The position numbers and the translations under genes are program-made. Positions 41,182 to 49,884 of a stretch of DNA of 64,000 bases are shown in pieces. Origin of the DNA: Oscillatoria sp. SIO1A7 (GTDB lineage: Bacteria > Cyanobacteriota > Cyanobacteriia > Cyanobacteriales > Laspinemataceae); assembly GCA_010672965.1 (NCBI GenBank), contig JAAHFN010000004.1:124001-188000 (forward strand), read 5' to 3'. Numbering within the stretch: the stretch's first letter is position 1; each line of letters starts with the position of its first letter. Under the pieces are notes generated by a model, which was not told where the DNA came from, did not search any database, and worked only from the letters and a program-made list of their open reading frames with translations.

Positions 41182-44100
41182 ATGTCATTCCATATCTCAA
41201 GCTGGTCAATTAAAAGTCCGGTGCCTACCTTGGTCATGTTTATCATCTTGACCTTTGTCGGCTTTATGTCCTTTAGTCAGCTCGGCATCGACGATAGTCC
41301 TAATATTGACGTTCCAGTTGTTTCCGTGACCATTACCCAGCCCGGTGCAGGACCTTCAGAACTGGAATCTCAGGTAACTAAAAAAGTAGAAGATGCAGTT
41401 GCCGGTTTGGGCAATATCGACAATTTGAGGTCAACGGTGACAGACGGAGTTTCTACGACAACTATTGAGTTTGATTTGGGAACGGATACCGATCGCTCTA
41501 CCAACGAGGTTCGCAATGCCGTCTCTCAAATCCGTCAAGACCTGCCCCCAGATATCAACGACCCCATAGTTCAGCGCCTCGAATTTTCTGGCGGCCCGAT
41601 TATGACCTATGCGGTACTTTCGGAGCAGCGATCGGTGGAAGAACTCAGCCAACTCGTTGACCAAAACATTAGCCGCGAGCTGCTACAAGTCTCTGGAGTT
41701 TCGCAAGTAAATCGCGTTGGCGGTCTAGACCGAGAAATACGGGTCAACTTAAATCCCAAACGCTTGAAAGCTCTGGGAATTACTGCCACTCAAGTCAACG
41801 ACCAAATCGGCACCCTGAATATTAATTTGCCTGGGGGTCGTTCGGACGTAGGCGGAAGCGAACGCAATATCCGCACCCTCGGCAGCGCTCCTACTGTAGA
41901 GGAATTACAAAATTATCGTATCCTGCTGCCTGGAGGCGAATCGGTTCCTCTAAAAAGCTTGGGGGAAGTCGCCGACGGCTTCGCAGAAATTAGGCAAACC
42001 GCTTATTTTAACGAGCAACCCGTAGTCACTTTCTCTATTTTGCGCAGCACCGGCAGCACCCTGGTCAGCGTAGAAGAAGGCGTCCGAGCCAAGGTCAAAG
42101 AACTTAACGAAACTCTGCCAGAGGATATCGAGATTCAACTGATTTTCACTCGGGCTGACTCGATTCGCGAATCCTACCAAGCATCTATTGACTCTCTAGT
42201 CCTGGGATGCTTGCTAACTACTATTACAGTCGGTATTTTTCTAAAAGATTGGCGAGCTACTTTGATTACAGGGGTAGCGCTTCCTCTGTCTATTATTCCC
42301 ACCTTTCTGGTAATGAGTTTGCTGAATTATACCCTCAACGGCATGACTCTGCTGGCTCTGTCTCTGGCGGTGGGAAACTTGGTGGATGATGCCATCTGCA
42401 TGATAGAGAATATCGATAGACATATACAGATGGAGAAGCGACCTTTTAAAGCAGCCCTGGATGCAGCCTTGGAAATTGGTCTGGCGGTCGTGGCCACGAC
42501 GGCGACTATTGTAGCGGTGTTTTTGCCCGTCGCCTTTATGGGAGGAATTCCCGGTCAGTTTTTCCAACCTTTTGGGGTCACGGTTTCGGTGTCAACTATG
42601 TTTTCTACTTTAGTCGCCACCACCATGACCCCGATGCTCAGCGCTTATCTGCTCAAAGGTAAGAAGAAAGTCAAAAGTAAAAAGTCAAAAGTCAAAAGTA
42701 AAAAGTCAAAAGTCAAAAGTCAAAAGTCAAAAGTCAAAAGTCAAAAGTCAAAAGTCAAGATACGACCGTATCGCAGTCTGCTGAATTGGGCGCTAAGACA
42801 TCGGATAACTACCCTGATAATTGCGATCGCCTTTTTTATAGGCAGCTTGCAGCTCGTACCTTACATTCCCAAAGGTCTGTTTAGTAGCGGCGATACCGGT
42901 TTGAGTACGGTCAAAGTTGAGTTGCCTCCGGGAGAGACGATTCAAGATACCGATCGCGCGGTGCGACAGGTGACCCGGATTTTGCGGGAAAGTCCATATA
43001 CCAAGAGCGTCTTGGCAACTGTCGGCACGGGAGGTAACGATCGCAACGTTAATGAAGCAGATCTCTATGTCAATCTAATTCCCAAAGAAGAGCGGGATAT
43101 CTCTCTGAATCAATTTCAAGAAGAAATGCGAGAGCGATTCCGCGAAGTTCCCGGCGCTCGCATTAGCTTTATAGCCCAGGGTGGCGCTGGCAATAGCAAA
43201 GATTTATCTATAGTTCTAAAAAGTAACAATCCCAAACAATTGCAGCAAGCCGCCGAAGCTCTGGAAAAGCAGATGCGCGAAGTTCCCGGTTTAGTAGATG
43301 TCGCTTCTTCGGCGAGTTTGGTCAAGCCGGAACTATTGATTAAACCGGACTTCGAGCGAGCGGGGGATTTGGGGGTGTCCGTACAGGCGATCGCCCGCAC
43401 TGCAAATCTCGCCACCCTCGGCGACAACGAAGCCAATCTGGCTAAGTTCGATCTCCCAGATCGCCAAATTCCAATTCGAGTGCAGCTCGCCGAAGAATAT
43501 CGCAATAATCTCAAACTGCTGAAAAATATCGAAGTGCCCAGCAATAGCGGTGCTTTGGTGCCATTATCCGCCGTGGCAACCATCACTCTGGGCAGCGGTC
43601 CGGCGCAAATCCAGCGTTTTGACCGTTCCCGTCAAGTGGCCGTCGAGGGAAATTTACAAGGAGCTTCTCTGGGAGATGCTGTAGCCGCCGTTCAAGCATT
43701 GCCCGCCATGAATCCTTTACCCCCCGATGTAGAAGAGCAGGCATCTGGAGATGCTGAAATTATGCTCGATATTTTTAGTCGCTTTTTGGGCGCTTTGTCC
43801 CTGGCGGTTATGTTTATCTACGCCGTCCTGGTCTTGCTCTACAATAACTTTCTCTATCCCCTAGCAATTTTGGTAGCGCTACCTTTATCAGTTGGCGGCG
43901 CTCTCCTCGGGCTGATGGTTTCTCAAAAAGAGTTGGGCTTGTTTGCCCTAATTGGAATTGTCATGCTCATGGGACTGGTTACCAAGAATGCTATTCTGCT
44001 GGTAGATTGTACTTTGGCCAATCAACAAGAAGGTTGGCCGCAATTTAAATCCGTTCTAGAAGCTGGCGTCTCCCGCTTGCGCCCGATTTTAATGACGACT

Positions 44101-44340
44101 ATTTCTACTATTTCTGGCATGATGCCCATTGCCCTAGAGTTGGGCGCTGGCGGAGAAGTTCGCTCGCCAATGGCGATCGCAGTGATTGGCGGTTTCTCCA
44201 CCTCCACCCTATTAACTTTAGTAGTAGTCCCCGTCCTCTTTACTTATATAGATGGCTTTCAAAGCTGGTTTGTAGGACTATTCCAGCGCAAACCCCGCCT
44301 GCGAAAGCAGCAGGCATCCGCTGAAACTGTTAAGTCTTGA
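41182..44340 (+). CDS. RND-family multidrug efflux pump (AcrB/HAE1 type)
   Basis: 1052 residues, normal for the family, with two repeats of one plus five membrane helices. Landmarks: the first helix PVPTLVMFIILTFVGFMSFSQLGIDDSPNI; periplasmic pore segments; TM4 LALSLAVGNLVDDAICMIEN, where the paired acidic proton-relay positions (DD) sit; and LIGIVMLMGLVTKNAILLVD in TM10 with its conserved Lys-Asn. The pump exports drugs or lipids using the proton gradient and works with the upstream adaptor and a TolC-type channel coded elsewhere. In the cytoplasmic loop between TM6 and TM7 (about residues 491-528) there is a Lys/Ser run (KKVKSKKSKVKS...) made of AAAGTCA heptamers translated in frame. Confidence 0.92.
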   Translation: MSFHISSWSIKSPVPTLVMFIILTFVGFMSFSQLGIDDSPNIDVPVVSVTITQPGAGPSELESQVTKKVEDAVAGLGNIDNLRSTVTDGVSTTTIEFDLGTDTDRSTNEVRNAVSQIRQDLPPDINDPIVQRLEFSGGPIMTYAVLSEQRSVEELSQLVDQNISRELLQVSGVSQVNRVGGLDREIRVNLNPKRLKALGITATQVNDQIGTLNINLPGGRSDVGGSERNIRTLGSAPTVEELQNYRILLPGGESVPLKSLGEVADGFAEIRQTAYFNEQPVVTFSILRSTGSTLVSVEEGVRAKVKELNETLPEDIEIQLIFTRADSIRESYQASIDSLVLGCLLTTITVGIFLKDWRATLITGVALPLSIIPTFLVMSLLNYTLNGMTLLALSLAVGNLVDDAICMIENIDRHIQMEKRPFKAALDAALEIGLAVVATTATIVAVFLPVAFMGGIPGQFFQPFGVTVSVSTMFSTLVATTMTPMLSAYLLKGKKKVKSKKSKVKSKKSKVKSQKSKVKSQKSKVKIRPYRSLLNWALRHRITTLIIAIAFFIGSLQLVPYIPKGLFSSGDTGLSTVKVELPPGETIQDTDRAVRQVTRILRESPYTKSVLATVGTGGNDRNVNEADLYVNLIPKEERDISLNQFQEEMRERFREVPGARISFIAQGGAGNSKDLSIVLKSNNPKQLQQAAEALEKQMREVPGLVDVASSASLVKPELLIKPDFERAGDLGVSVQAIARTANLATLGDNEANLAKFDLPDRQIPIRVQLAEEYRNNLKLLKNIEVPSNSGALVPLSAVATITLGSGPAQIQRFDRSRQVAVEGNLQGASLGDAVAAVQALPAMNPLPPDVEEQASGDAEIMLDIFSRFLGALSLAVMFIYAVLVLLYNNFLYPLAILVALPLSVGGALLGLMVSQKELGLFALIGIVMLMGLVTKNAILLVDCTLANQQEGWPQFKSVLEAGVSRLRPILMTTISTISGMMPIALELGAGGEVRSPMAIAVIGGFSTSTLLTLVVVPVLFTYIDGFQSWFVGLFQRKPRLRKQQASAETVKS
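42658..42765. repeat. AAAGTCA heptamer array inside the RND pump gene
   Basis: About twelve AAAGTCA/AAAAGTA heptamers. Three units (21 bp) encode seven residues, giving a KSKVKSQ-type period. The block falls in a cytoplasmic loop, where a basic insert is tolerable. The same heptamer occurs in the non-coding family-4 element at 18795-18805. Confidence 0.9.
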
Positions 44341-44369
44341 GGTCTTAGCTTGAGAGTTTTAAATTAAAT

Positions 44370-44461
44370 AGGACTTACGCAAATTGTGGAGATGCGCCCT
44401 AAGTGTAGAGGTCAACGGCCGTTGACCCCTACTTTTCGGAGCGAGGTAATGCGTAAGTCCT
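44370..44461. mobile_element. Family-1 miniature element
   Basis: Ends AGGACTTACGCAA and ATGCGTAAGTCCT; the core palindrome is GTAGAGGTCAACGGCCGTTGACCCCTAC. Flanks ATTAAAT and GTTAAAT form a 7-bp duplication with one mismatch. It lies just after the RND pump gene. The rest of the gap to 44606 holds a weak hairpin with CCCCGATTTTTTTCAAAACCCCGGGG (44513-44540), a possible terminator of the pump gene. Confidence 0.87.
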
Positions 44462-44606
44462 GTTAAATATAGGACTCGTCAATAGGATAAGATACGACTA
44501 GCAGCCAGAACCCCGATTTTTTTCAAAACCCCGGGGTTCTCACATACCGCAAATAATTTAAGATTGCTATAGTTTTCATTCCTTGAAAGCTCAAAAAATA
44601 ACCCTT

Positions 44607-44740
44607 ATATCAAATCCGGTTAATTACTCATAAATCCCGTAGGGGTTCCCCGGGAGCGCCCCGGCCGCCCCGGTTGGTCTGGGCGCTCCCGGGGAACCCC
44701 TACAAATATTGTAATATAACTGTTTAAACGGATTTGATAT
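44607..44740. mobile_element. Family-2 miniature element
   Basis: Ends ATATCAAATCCGGTTAA and GTTTAAACGGATTTGATAT. Its core is GTAGGGGTTCCCCGGGAGCGCC...GGCGCTCCCGGGGAACCCCTAC, a nearly perfect inverted repeat. 134 bp. Confidence 0.87.
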
Positions 44741-44813
44741 TAGAATATATACTGTAGAATGTGGTATGCCCAATTGGCCAATTCCAATCCCCCATTTAAA
44801 ACTAAATTAAGCC

Positions 44814-45089
44814 ATGACTCAAACCTCACCCCCCAGACAAATCCAGCAGTACCCCATCTACCTAGATGAGGTGGGGCGCTTAACTTTGCCAGCGGAGGTT
44901 TTGCAAAGACTCAGCCTCCAAAAGGGCGATCGCCTGATTCTTAAGATGGAAGAAGATAGTAGCTTGCGCCTAGTTAGTCTGCGAGAGCAAGCTAGTAAGC
45001 TGCGGGGCATCCTCAAAGACAAAGCCCCCGAGCGCAGCTTAGTTGATGAATTGATTCGAGAACGTCGGCAGGAGGCATTACATGAGTAA
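44814..45089 (+). CDS. vapB: AbrB/MazE-type antitoxin (VapB-like)
   Basis: 91 residues. The N-terminal half is a swapped-hairpin SpoVT/AbrB domain: QYPIYLDEVGRLTLPAEVLQ then RLSLQKGDRLILKMEEDSSL. The C-terminal half is a toxin-binding tail, KLRGILKDKAPERSLVDELI then RERRQEALHE. It binds its own promoter and neutralises the PIN-domain toxin gene that overlaps it by 8 bp. The antitoxin frame is intact. An inverted pair around AATTGGCCAATTCCAATCC (44768-44787) upstream of the start could be its operator. Confidence 0.85.
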   Translation: MTQTSPPRQIQQYPIYLDEVGRLTLPAEVLQRLSLQKGDRLILKMEEDSSLRLVSLREQASKLRGILKDKAPERSLVDELIRERRQEALHE

Positions 45090-45484
45090 GTTTGTCCTAG
45101 ACGCTTCTGCACTGTTAGCCTATTTGCGCGAGGAGCCCGGTGCCTTAGTCGTTGAGAATGCTATCAGCCAAGGAGCCTACATCAGTATTGTTAACTGGGC
45201 TGAGGTTCTATCAAAGGTAGCCGATTTAGGCGAATCCCCCTCAAGGATTAGTCGAGCGTTTAGAGCGTGAAGGACTATTGGGAAATAGCATAGAAATTCT
45301 GCCTCTCACTGAAGAAGATGCGTTGGAAATTGCACTTCTACGCCCCTTAACTAAAAGTATCGGTCTTTCCTTGGGAGACAGAGCCTGTTTGGCATTAGGA
45401 AAGCGGTTGGGGCTTCCAGTTATTACTAGCGATCGCTCCTGGACGACTCTGAGTCTAAGCATCGTTGTTAATTTAATCCGCTAA
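45082..45484 (+). pseudogene. vapC: VapC-like PIN-domain toxin with a +1 frameshift
   Basis: The first frame reads FVLDASALLAYLREEPGALV and SIVNWAEVLSKVADLGESP; the second frame continues QGLVERLEREGLLGNSIEIL and LSLGDRACLALGKRLGLPVI, then TSDRSWTTL. Together they make a complete 133-residue PIN ribonuclease with the four acidic metal ligands (D of LDAS, E of NWAE, D of GDRA, D of TSDR). Deleting one C from the C5 run at 45236-45240 restores the frame. As it stands the toxin is broken after about 53 codons. Homopolymer sequencing error, true decay and slippage-based phase variation are all possible. Confidence 0.82.
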
Positions 45485-45571
45485 GATTTTCTTCCCAGTC
45501 ACCTTGTCCCCTGTCCCCGTCTCCCAATGCCCAATGCCCAATGCCCAATTTCGCTCTTCCGCTCTTCCCAT

Positions 45572-45952
45572 TCAATCCGCTATTAATTCGTAAGACCAAA
45601 CTGCCCCCGGCCCAACCTTAACAAGCATTCTGGAAGGGGCAAACAATTCCCAGTAAGGCAAACTGGTATCTTCTTCCGGTTTGGAGAAAACTGTTAGTTT
45701 GCATCCATTGTCAAACGTTACCGCAAGTTCTAATTCGGGATAGCTAGTTTGTAAGGCTGTGATTCGGGCATTTTCAAGCACCAGAATCTTCTGTCTCAGA
45801 TTGGCTGTTTCTTCTTCAGAAGTAGCAATAGTTTCCCTCGCCCGCTCCAGGCTCCATGCTGTTGCTCTCGTCCCGAGTATCCATTCTCCTTTTTCCTTGC
45901 CGGACATAGATCTTTGAGCATAAGGAATTCTTTTGCCAATATGAAGGCTCAA
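45572..45952 (-). CDS. Hypothetical protein, start uncertain
   Basis: About 126 residues from a TTG codon; family not recognised. A coiled segment (ERARETIATSEEETANLRQK) is followed by a strand-rich half: LELAVTFDNGCKLTVFSKPE and YWELFAPSRMLVKVGPGAVW. The frame stays open another ~120 bp upstream with protein-like sequence (KVIKAKDLKQLEEITNRAIG then EVCWRASFSYGDELSLHIGK), but that stretch has no ATG, GTG or TTG before a stop. So either a rare start is used, or the 5' end has suffered a frameshift. It is read convergently with vapBC. Confidence 0.55.
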   Translation of the reverse strand: MSLHIGKRIPYAQRSMSGKEKGEWILGTRATAWSLERARETIATSEEETANLRQKILVLENARITALQTSYPELELAVTFDNGCKLTVFSKPEEDTSLPYWELFAPSRMLVKVGPGAVWSYELIAD

Positions 45953-46139
45953 CTCGTCGCCATAACTAAAGCTGGCTCTCCAACAGACTTCACCGATCGC
46001 CCTATTAGTTATCTCTTCGAGTTGCTTTAGATCCTTAGCCTTTATAACTTTTGTAACTCTTTTGCTTAAGTTGCCGATCGTTGCTTAATTTTTCTTGATT
46101 AAATTATCCCCAAAAATTCGCGAGCCTTTTGTCGCGCGA

Positions 46140-46380
46140 TCGGCGGGCTGCATGGGTTTCTAGGGCGAAGCATTCCAATACAAAAGTTTTCTCTCTTGAG
46201 CAAAAATAGTCTCGGGAATGCTGTCGCCCCTACGCCCTTAATCGATACTCGATACCGAGCGCTGAATGCCAAATCTAAAAAATATACCCTTGTCTCCCGG
46301 TCTTTCGGTCCCCTTGTCTCCTTGTCTCCCGGTCCCCCTTTTTAGTCCCAATGCCCAATGCCCAATGCCCAATGCCCAAA
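46140..46380. repeat. Family-3-core fragment and heptamer arrays
   Basis: GGGCGAAGCATTCC...GGAATGCTGTCGCCCCTACG (46162-46233) is the inverted core of the family-3 repeats without its outer ends. It is followed by GTCTCC(C/T)GGT and CCCAATG runs up to the tRNA promoter. No gene. Confidence 0.75.
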
Positions 46381-46394
46381 AAAAATCGGCGCTC

Positions 46395-46423
46395 TTGACA
46401 CAAATCGAGAAAATCGTTATATA
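46395..46423 (+). promoter_or_regulatory. Promoter of tRNA-Gly
   Basis: TTGACA (46395-46400), 17-bp spacer, TATATA (46418-46423); a TATAAT two bases further gives a 19-bp spacer. The tRNA begins about 40 bp downstream. Confidence 0.65.
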
Positions 46424-46463
46424 ATAGGTATCTAGCCCGAAGCGAACCCCCTTCGAGCATTAT

Positions 46464-46534
46464 GCGGACGTAATTCAGTGGTAGAATGTCAGCTTCCCAA
46501 GCTGAACGTCGTGGGTTCGAGTCCCATCGTCCGC
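46464..46534 (+). tRNA. tRNA-Gly (anticodon CCC)
   Basis: 71 nt. The acceptor stem GCGGACG pairs with CGTCCGC. The D arm contains TTCAGTGGTAGAA; the anticodon stem TCAGC/GCTGA encloses TTCCCAA, giving anticodon CCC. The T arm is GTGGG-TTCGAGT-CCCAT. CCA is not encoded and must be added post-transcriptionally. The variable loop is short, as expected for glycine tRNA. Confidence 0.93.
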
Positions 46535-46540
46535 TTTTAA

Positions 46541-46700
<160 letters not shown>

Positions 46701-46831
46701 CATAATTAAGAAGAATCCCCCCAACCCCGCGAATGAAAGGGGGCTTTTTGGATTTATGCACTCTTGTCTATTAACTTGCAAGTCCTTTACAGCTCGACTT
46801 AAGCTCAGAGCTGAAAGCTGAGAGCTGAGAG

Positions 46832-47452
46832 CTATAAGCTATTTCCCGGTCGGGTAGTCTGGATAATCTGAGTGAGGATGCCCAGAATCGAATCCAGGCT
46901 TTGCAAATAATGTTCGCCTCCTTCAATAGACACGATATCTCCCTCCAATTTCAGAAACTTCCAAATACTGGCGGTAGTGACTGCCCCATAAATACAAGCA
47001 ATCTCATTTTTTTTGCGATCGTTAAAAATTTGCGCCGCTACCATCTCCGCAATACATTGAGGAATCCCCGATTTGATATTGTCATTTTTGGCTTCTACCA
47101 GCACGGCCACCGGCGCTGCCACCTCGAATTGTCTGGGATAATGGCTGATGATAAAATCGCATCGCCCGGTCAGCCCCTTATCGCGATCGAGATTAAACTC
47201 GATTCCCGAAAAAAGAGCGATTTGACGATTAAAGTTTTTGCGAATTTCAATCAAGACCGGCACCACTATCATCTCGGAACGCGCTTTCTCTGTATTAATC
47301 TCCAAAGCCAGAGGAATATTTTCTTCTAAAATTTCTTGTAGTAAACTGCTAGGAGCGACGGGAGCGATATCAGGAAATAATTCAACCCGCTCCCGAATCG
47401 TCAAGTTAAACTTCGTTTCTAGCTCCCCGAGACTAAATTCGCTGTAGGACAT
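46832..47452 (-). CDS. PD-(D/E)XK nuclease-like hypothetical protein
   Basis: 206 residues. The central part has the restriction-like core pattern: GIEFNLDRDKGLTGRCDFII (the D of CDFII) followed about 20 residues later by VAVLVEAKNDN (the E-x-K, with hydrophobic strand before it). A C-terminal helix IPQCIAEMVAAQIFNDRKKN matches the Q-helix often found after the motif. This suggests an endonuclease-fold domain, as seen in many cyanobacterial single-gene families of unknown role. No methyltransferase or specificity subunit is adjacent, so it is not an obvious restriction system. The protein ends within AGAGCTG heptamers. Confidence 0.6.
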   Translation of the reverse strand: MSYSEFSLGELETKFNLTIRERVELFPDIAPVAPSSLLQEILEENIPLALEINTEKARSEMIVVPVLIEIRKNFNRQIALFSGIEFNLDRDKGLTGRCDFIISHYPRQFEVAAPVAVLVEAKNDNIKSGIPQCIAEMVAAQIFNDRKKNEIACIYGAVTTASIWKFLKLEGDIVSIEGGEHYLQSLDSILGILTQIIQTTRPGNSL

Positions 47453-47516
47453 TAGTAGAATCTCCCTTTTGGATTTTAAATCTTGGATTTCTCGGTCAAA
47501 TCTTCCTCTACCCCAG

Positions 47517-47663
47517 TATAGCGGTTCTCAAATTGATGTGATGTCTGGGGCGAAGCATCCCAGTATCGGAATCCTCGCTCAAAGCTAAGAGATAGTCTCG
47601 GGGATGCTGTCGCCCCTAAGTTGTCCACGTTGTCGTTCATTACACTTATTTGAGAAACGCTAT
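47517..47663. mobile_element. Family-3 miniature element, inverted orientation
   Basis: Ends TATAGCGGTTCTCAAATTGATG and CACTTATTTGAGAAACGCTATA, core GGGGCGAAGCATCCC / GGGATGCTGTCGCCCCTA. It sits 60 bp upstream of the PD-(D/E)XK gene start. Further family-3-core DNA and GACACCC heptamers run to about 47925. Confidence 0.87.
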
Positions 47664-47927
47664 ATCATCCCCGGACTGGTATGCGATCGCCATCTACGAC
47701 CGGCGCAGTCACGAGTATCGAGTATCGAGAGCGTAGGGGCGACAGCATTCCCAAAACAGCTTTTGCTCTATAGCAGAAATTATTGTATTGGAATGCTTCG
47801 CCCCAGAAACTCATGCCTCTCTCTGGCAACTCCAAAAAGCGGAATTATAAAAAACATACCCTTGAAAGGAGGGGAGAGGAAGAATTTTCTCCCCCACACC
47901 CCACACCCGACACCCCACACCCTTACC

Positions 47928-48674
47928 TTATTGCCAAATTTCCGCCAATCGCTCCATCAGATCTTCTGCTAAATCGCAGAGTTCGGTGTAATTCAAGGCG
48001 GACAACTCTCCCTTTAATTCTCGGGTTCCGGCTAATTCTCTATCTTCTTCCAAAACATCCCCAGCTTTATTGCGCCATTGCCAAGGTTCGTCCTGGTGCT
48101 GGCGATAAATCTGCTCTAGCTCGGCGATGACTTGGCTGAAAGATTTATAGCGGAGAAACGCTTTGACCCGGCGGGCGGTTTCGTCCTCGAAAATTTCCAA
48201 ACTCTCTAAGAGCGCTTCTAAAGATAGGAAAGAACTTAAGGGCAATTCGTCCTTATCTTCGGCTGGGGCAAATCCCAGCAGCTCCGCTTCAGTTAATGCC
48301 TCGTTCAAACCGACGGCCATATAGCCCAGCAAATCTAAAGCTTGGCTGGGGTTTATAGCTACCGAAATATCGCCGGAACTATCCCCAGAGCGATCGCCAA
48401 TAACAAACTGGCATTGCAATCGCCCGACTTCCGGAATAATTAATTCCGAAGTATGACCGAAAAGATCCAGGGGCAGATTGTCGCTCTCTGCAGCGGCTAA
48501 ATGGCTTTCGACTTCCATCCATTGCAGATAAGAGCGGACGGCGCAGGCGGCCAGAAGGTTCAGATAAACTTGCTTGCCTTGGGCGGGGGTCGCCTGACGG
48601 CGGGCAAATTCCTCCGCAAGAGTGCGATCGCGCCGACCTAGAGGGACTTTAATCGTTTCTGCAGTAGCGTACAT
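47928..48674 (-). CDS. DUF1822-family protein
   Basis: 248 residues from the ATG giving MYATAETIKVPLG, which follows GGGAGAAG by six bases; an upstream ATG within the previous gene is less likely. The sequence fits the cyanobacterial DUF1822 family: PLGRRDRTLAEEFARRQATP, QGKQVYLNLLAACAVRSYLQ (a conserved hydrophobic-Arg block), SHLAAAESDNLPLDLFG, and a GYMAVGLNEALTEAELLGFA segment. No membrane segment or catalytic motif is seen. The gene lies immediately after the sigma-factor-like gene, with the two adjoining by two bases, so they are translationally coupled. In cyanobacteria this pairing recurs, which suggests that the DUF1822 protein is a partner or regulator of the sigma-like factor. Confidence 0.78.
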   Translation of the reverse strand: MYATAETIKVPLGRRDRTLAEEFARRQATPAQGKQVYLNLLAACAVRSYLQWMEVESHLAAAESDNLPLDLFGHTSELIIPEVGRLQCQFVIGDRSGDSSGDISVAINPSQALDLLGYMAVGLNEALTEAELLGFAPAEDKDELPLSSFLSLEALLESLEIFEDETARRVKAFLRYKSFSQVIAELEQIYRQHQDEPWQWRNKAGDVLEEDRELAGTRELKGELSALNYTELCDLAEDLMERLAEIWQ

Positions 48675-48676
48675 TA

Positions 48677-49447
48677 TTACTTCTCCCATCTTTCAATGAT
48701 TATTTGCAATTCGTTTAATTCCAGCAAAGCATCTAAATCGTATCCTAGTCGTTCGGAGCTTTCCCGCAAAAGCTCGACCAGCAGAGGTAGGCAATGGCGC
48801 TTCCATAAGGACATCAAAGTTTGGTAATTTATATCGTATTGCTTGGCAACTTGCGATAGTTTTACCTTCCTGTCTTCGGCGAGTTTGTAGTCTCGCACCA
48901 AGCAGTGACAGTTGCACTCCGGGCGAACCGAGTCTTTTGCCTGCAACCGTCCTTCTGGGTCTGCCTCTATATAGACCAACCAGGCTTGCAGCACTTCGCG
49001 CAACTCTTGTTTTTGCTGCTCCTTAAGCCACTGCTCCAAATTGTCTATAGCGCTTTTCTGTTGGTAGAGCTTGCCGTCATCCCCGAGCCAATCTAATAGG
49101 GCTGAGTCGCTTTCAGGAGCAACAGCCACATCCAGAGAAATTTTCCGCCCTTGCTCTTGGCCTCTTTCTCGCAACAACTGCTTGCGCTGATAGCGCACAT
49201 GAGTCGAGAACCAGCGCAAGAGGCGATCGCGCTTATTCGGCAGCTCCATCTCGAACTCCGGCAGCTTTTTCCTCAGCCAATTAAAGCTATCATTAACGGC
49301 ATCCGCATAATCTGTATCTTGCAAGCAACGGCGGCTCAAAGATTTCCAGATTTCCGCCTGGAGCTGCCCAAAAGCAATCTGTCTTTGCCGTTTGTTCTCC
49401 GAGCAGGCTCGGCCAATCAGCTCCCGCAAATATTCATCATCTTTCAT
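48677..49447 (-). CDS. Sigma-70-like (ECF-type) factor
   Basis: 256 residues. The N-terminal segment has a region-2-like pattern (QLQAEIWKSLSRRCLQDTDY, AVNDSFNWLRKKLPEFE, LLRWFSTHVRYQRKQLLRER). The C-terminal part has a region-4-like helix-turn-helix, KVKLSQVAKQYDINYQTLMS then LWKRHCLPLLVELLRES. Between them lies an unusual insertion with CNCHC near residue 181 (VRPECNCHCLVRDYKLAEDR), possibly metal-binding. Such proteins in cyanobacteria are annotated as sigma-70 family or sigma-factor-like. It probably directs polymerase to a small regulon, perhaps controlled by the DUF1822 partner or by the Cys cluster. Family assignment is moderate. Confidence 0.65.
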   Translation of the reverse strand: MKDDEYLRELIGRACSENKRQRQIAFGQLQAEIWKSLSRRCLQDTDYADAVNDSFNWLRKKLPEFEMELPNKRDRLLRWFSTHVRYQRKQLLRERGQEQGRKISLDVAVAPESDSALLDWLGDDGKLYQQKSAIDNLEQWLKEQQKQELREVLQAWLVYIEADPEGRLQAKDSVRPECNCHCLVRDYKLAEDRKVKLSQVAKQYDINYQTLMSLWKRHCLPLLVELLRESSERLGYDLDALLELNELQIIIERWEK

Positions 49448-49505
49448 AAGTTTTGAGGTTTCAGTTTTAAGGTTTAAGTTAATTTGGCAAGCATCTTCAT
49501 AAATC

Positions 49506-49597
49506 AGGAGTTACGCATTACCTCTATATCTCGTAGGGGTCAACGGCCGTTGAACCCTACAGTTAGGGCACATCTCTACAAGCCGCGCGTAAGTCCT
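49506..49597. mobile_element. Family-1 miniature element with perfect 7-bp target duplication
   Basis: Ends AGGAGTTACGCA and GCGCGTAAGTCCT. The flanks ATAAATC (49499-49505) and ATAAATC (49598-49604) are identical. The core palindrome GTAGGGGTCAACGGCCGTTGAACCCTAC is shared with the copy at 44370-44461. Downstream to 49885: a GTAGGACGGGCG palindrome and a family-2 right end. Confidence 0.9.
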
Positions 49598-49884
49598 ATA
49601 AATCTTGAGTTCTTAGCTTAAGAGTTTTGAGTTTTGACTCCTTGGTTAGACCAATTCTTTATGGAGCTGCACGGAATAATAACTTTTATTCGCCGCCTAC
49701 GACAAGCGAGCGCCCGAACGGCGGATTTACAGCTAATATCATGTCGGTTTCAATGCCCCAAAAAAAAGTCAATTCTGCGTAGGACGGGCGTCCGAAAAGT
49801 CCCTCCAGCTCTAAGGGACTTTTCGGAAGCCCGTCCTACGCGAGATTCTAAATTTTTTCTGTGGGTATTTAACCAGACTTGATA

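Noticed and set aside
45082-45484. Two separate small genes
   Set aside because: The two frames join into one PIN domain after removing a single C, so they are halves of one vapC.
46832-47452. Restriction-modification system
   Set aside because: A PD-(D/E)XK-like pattern is visible but there is no methyltransferase or specificity gene nearby.
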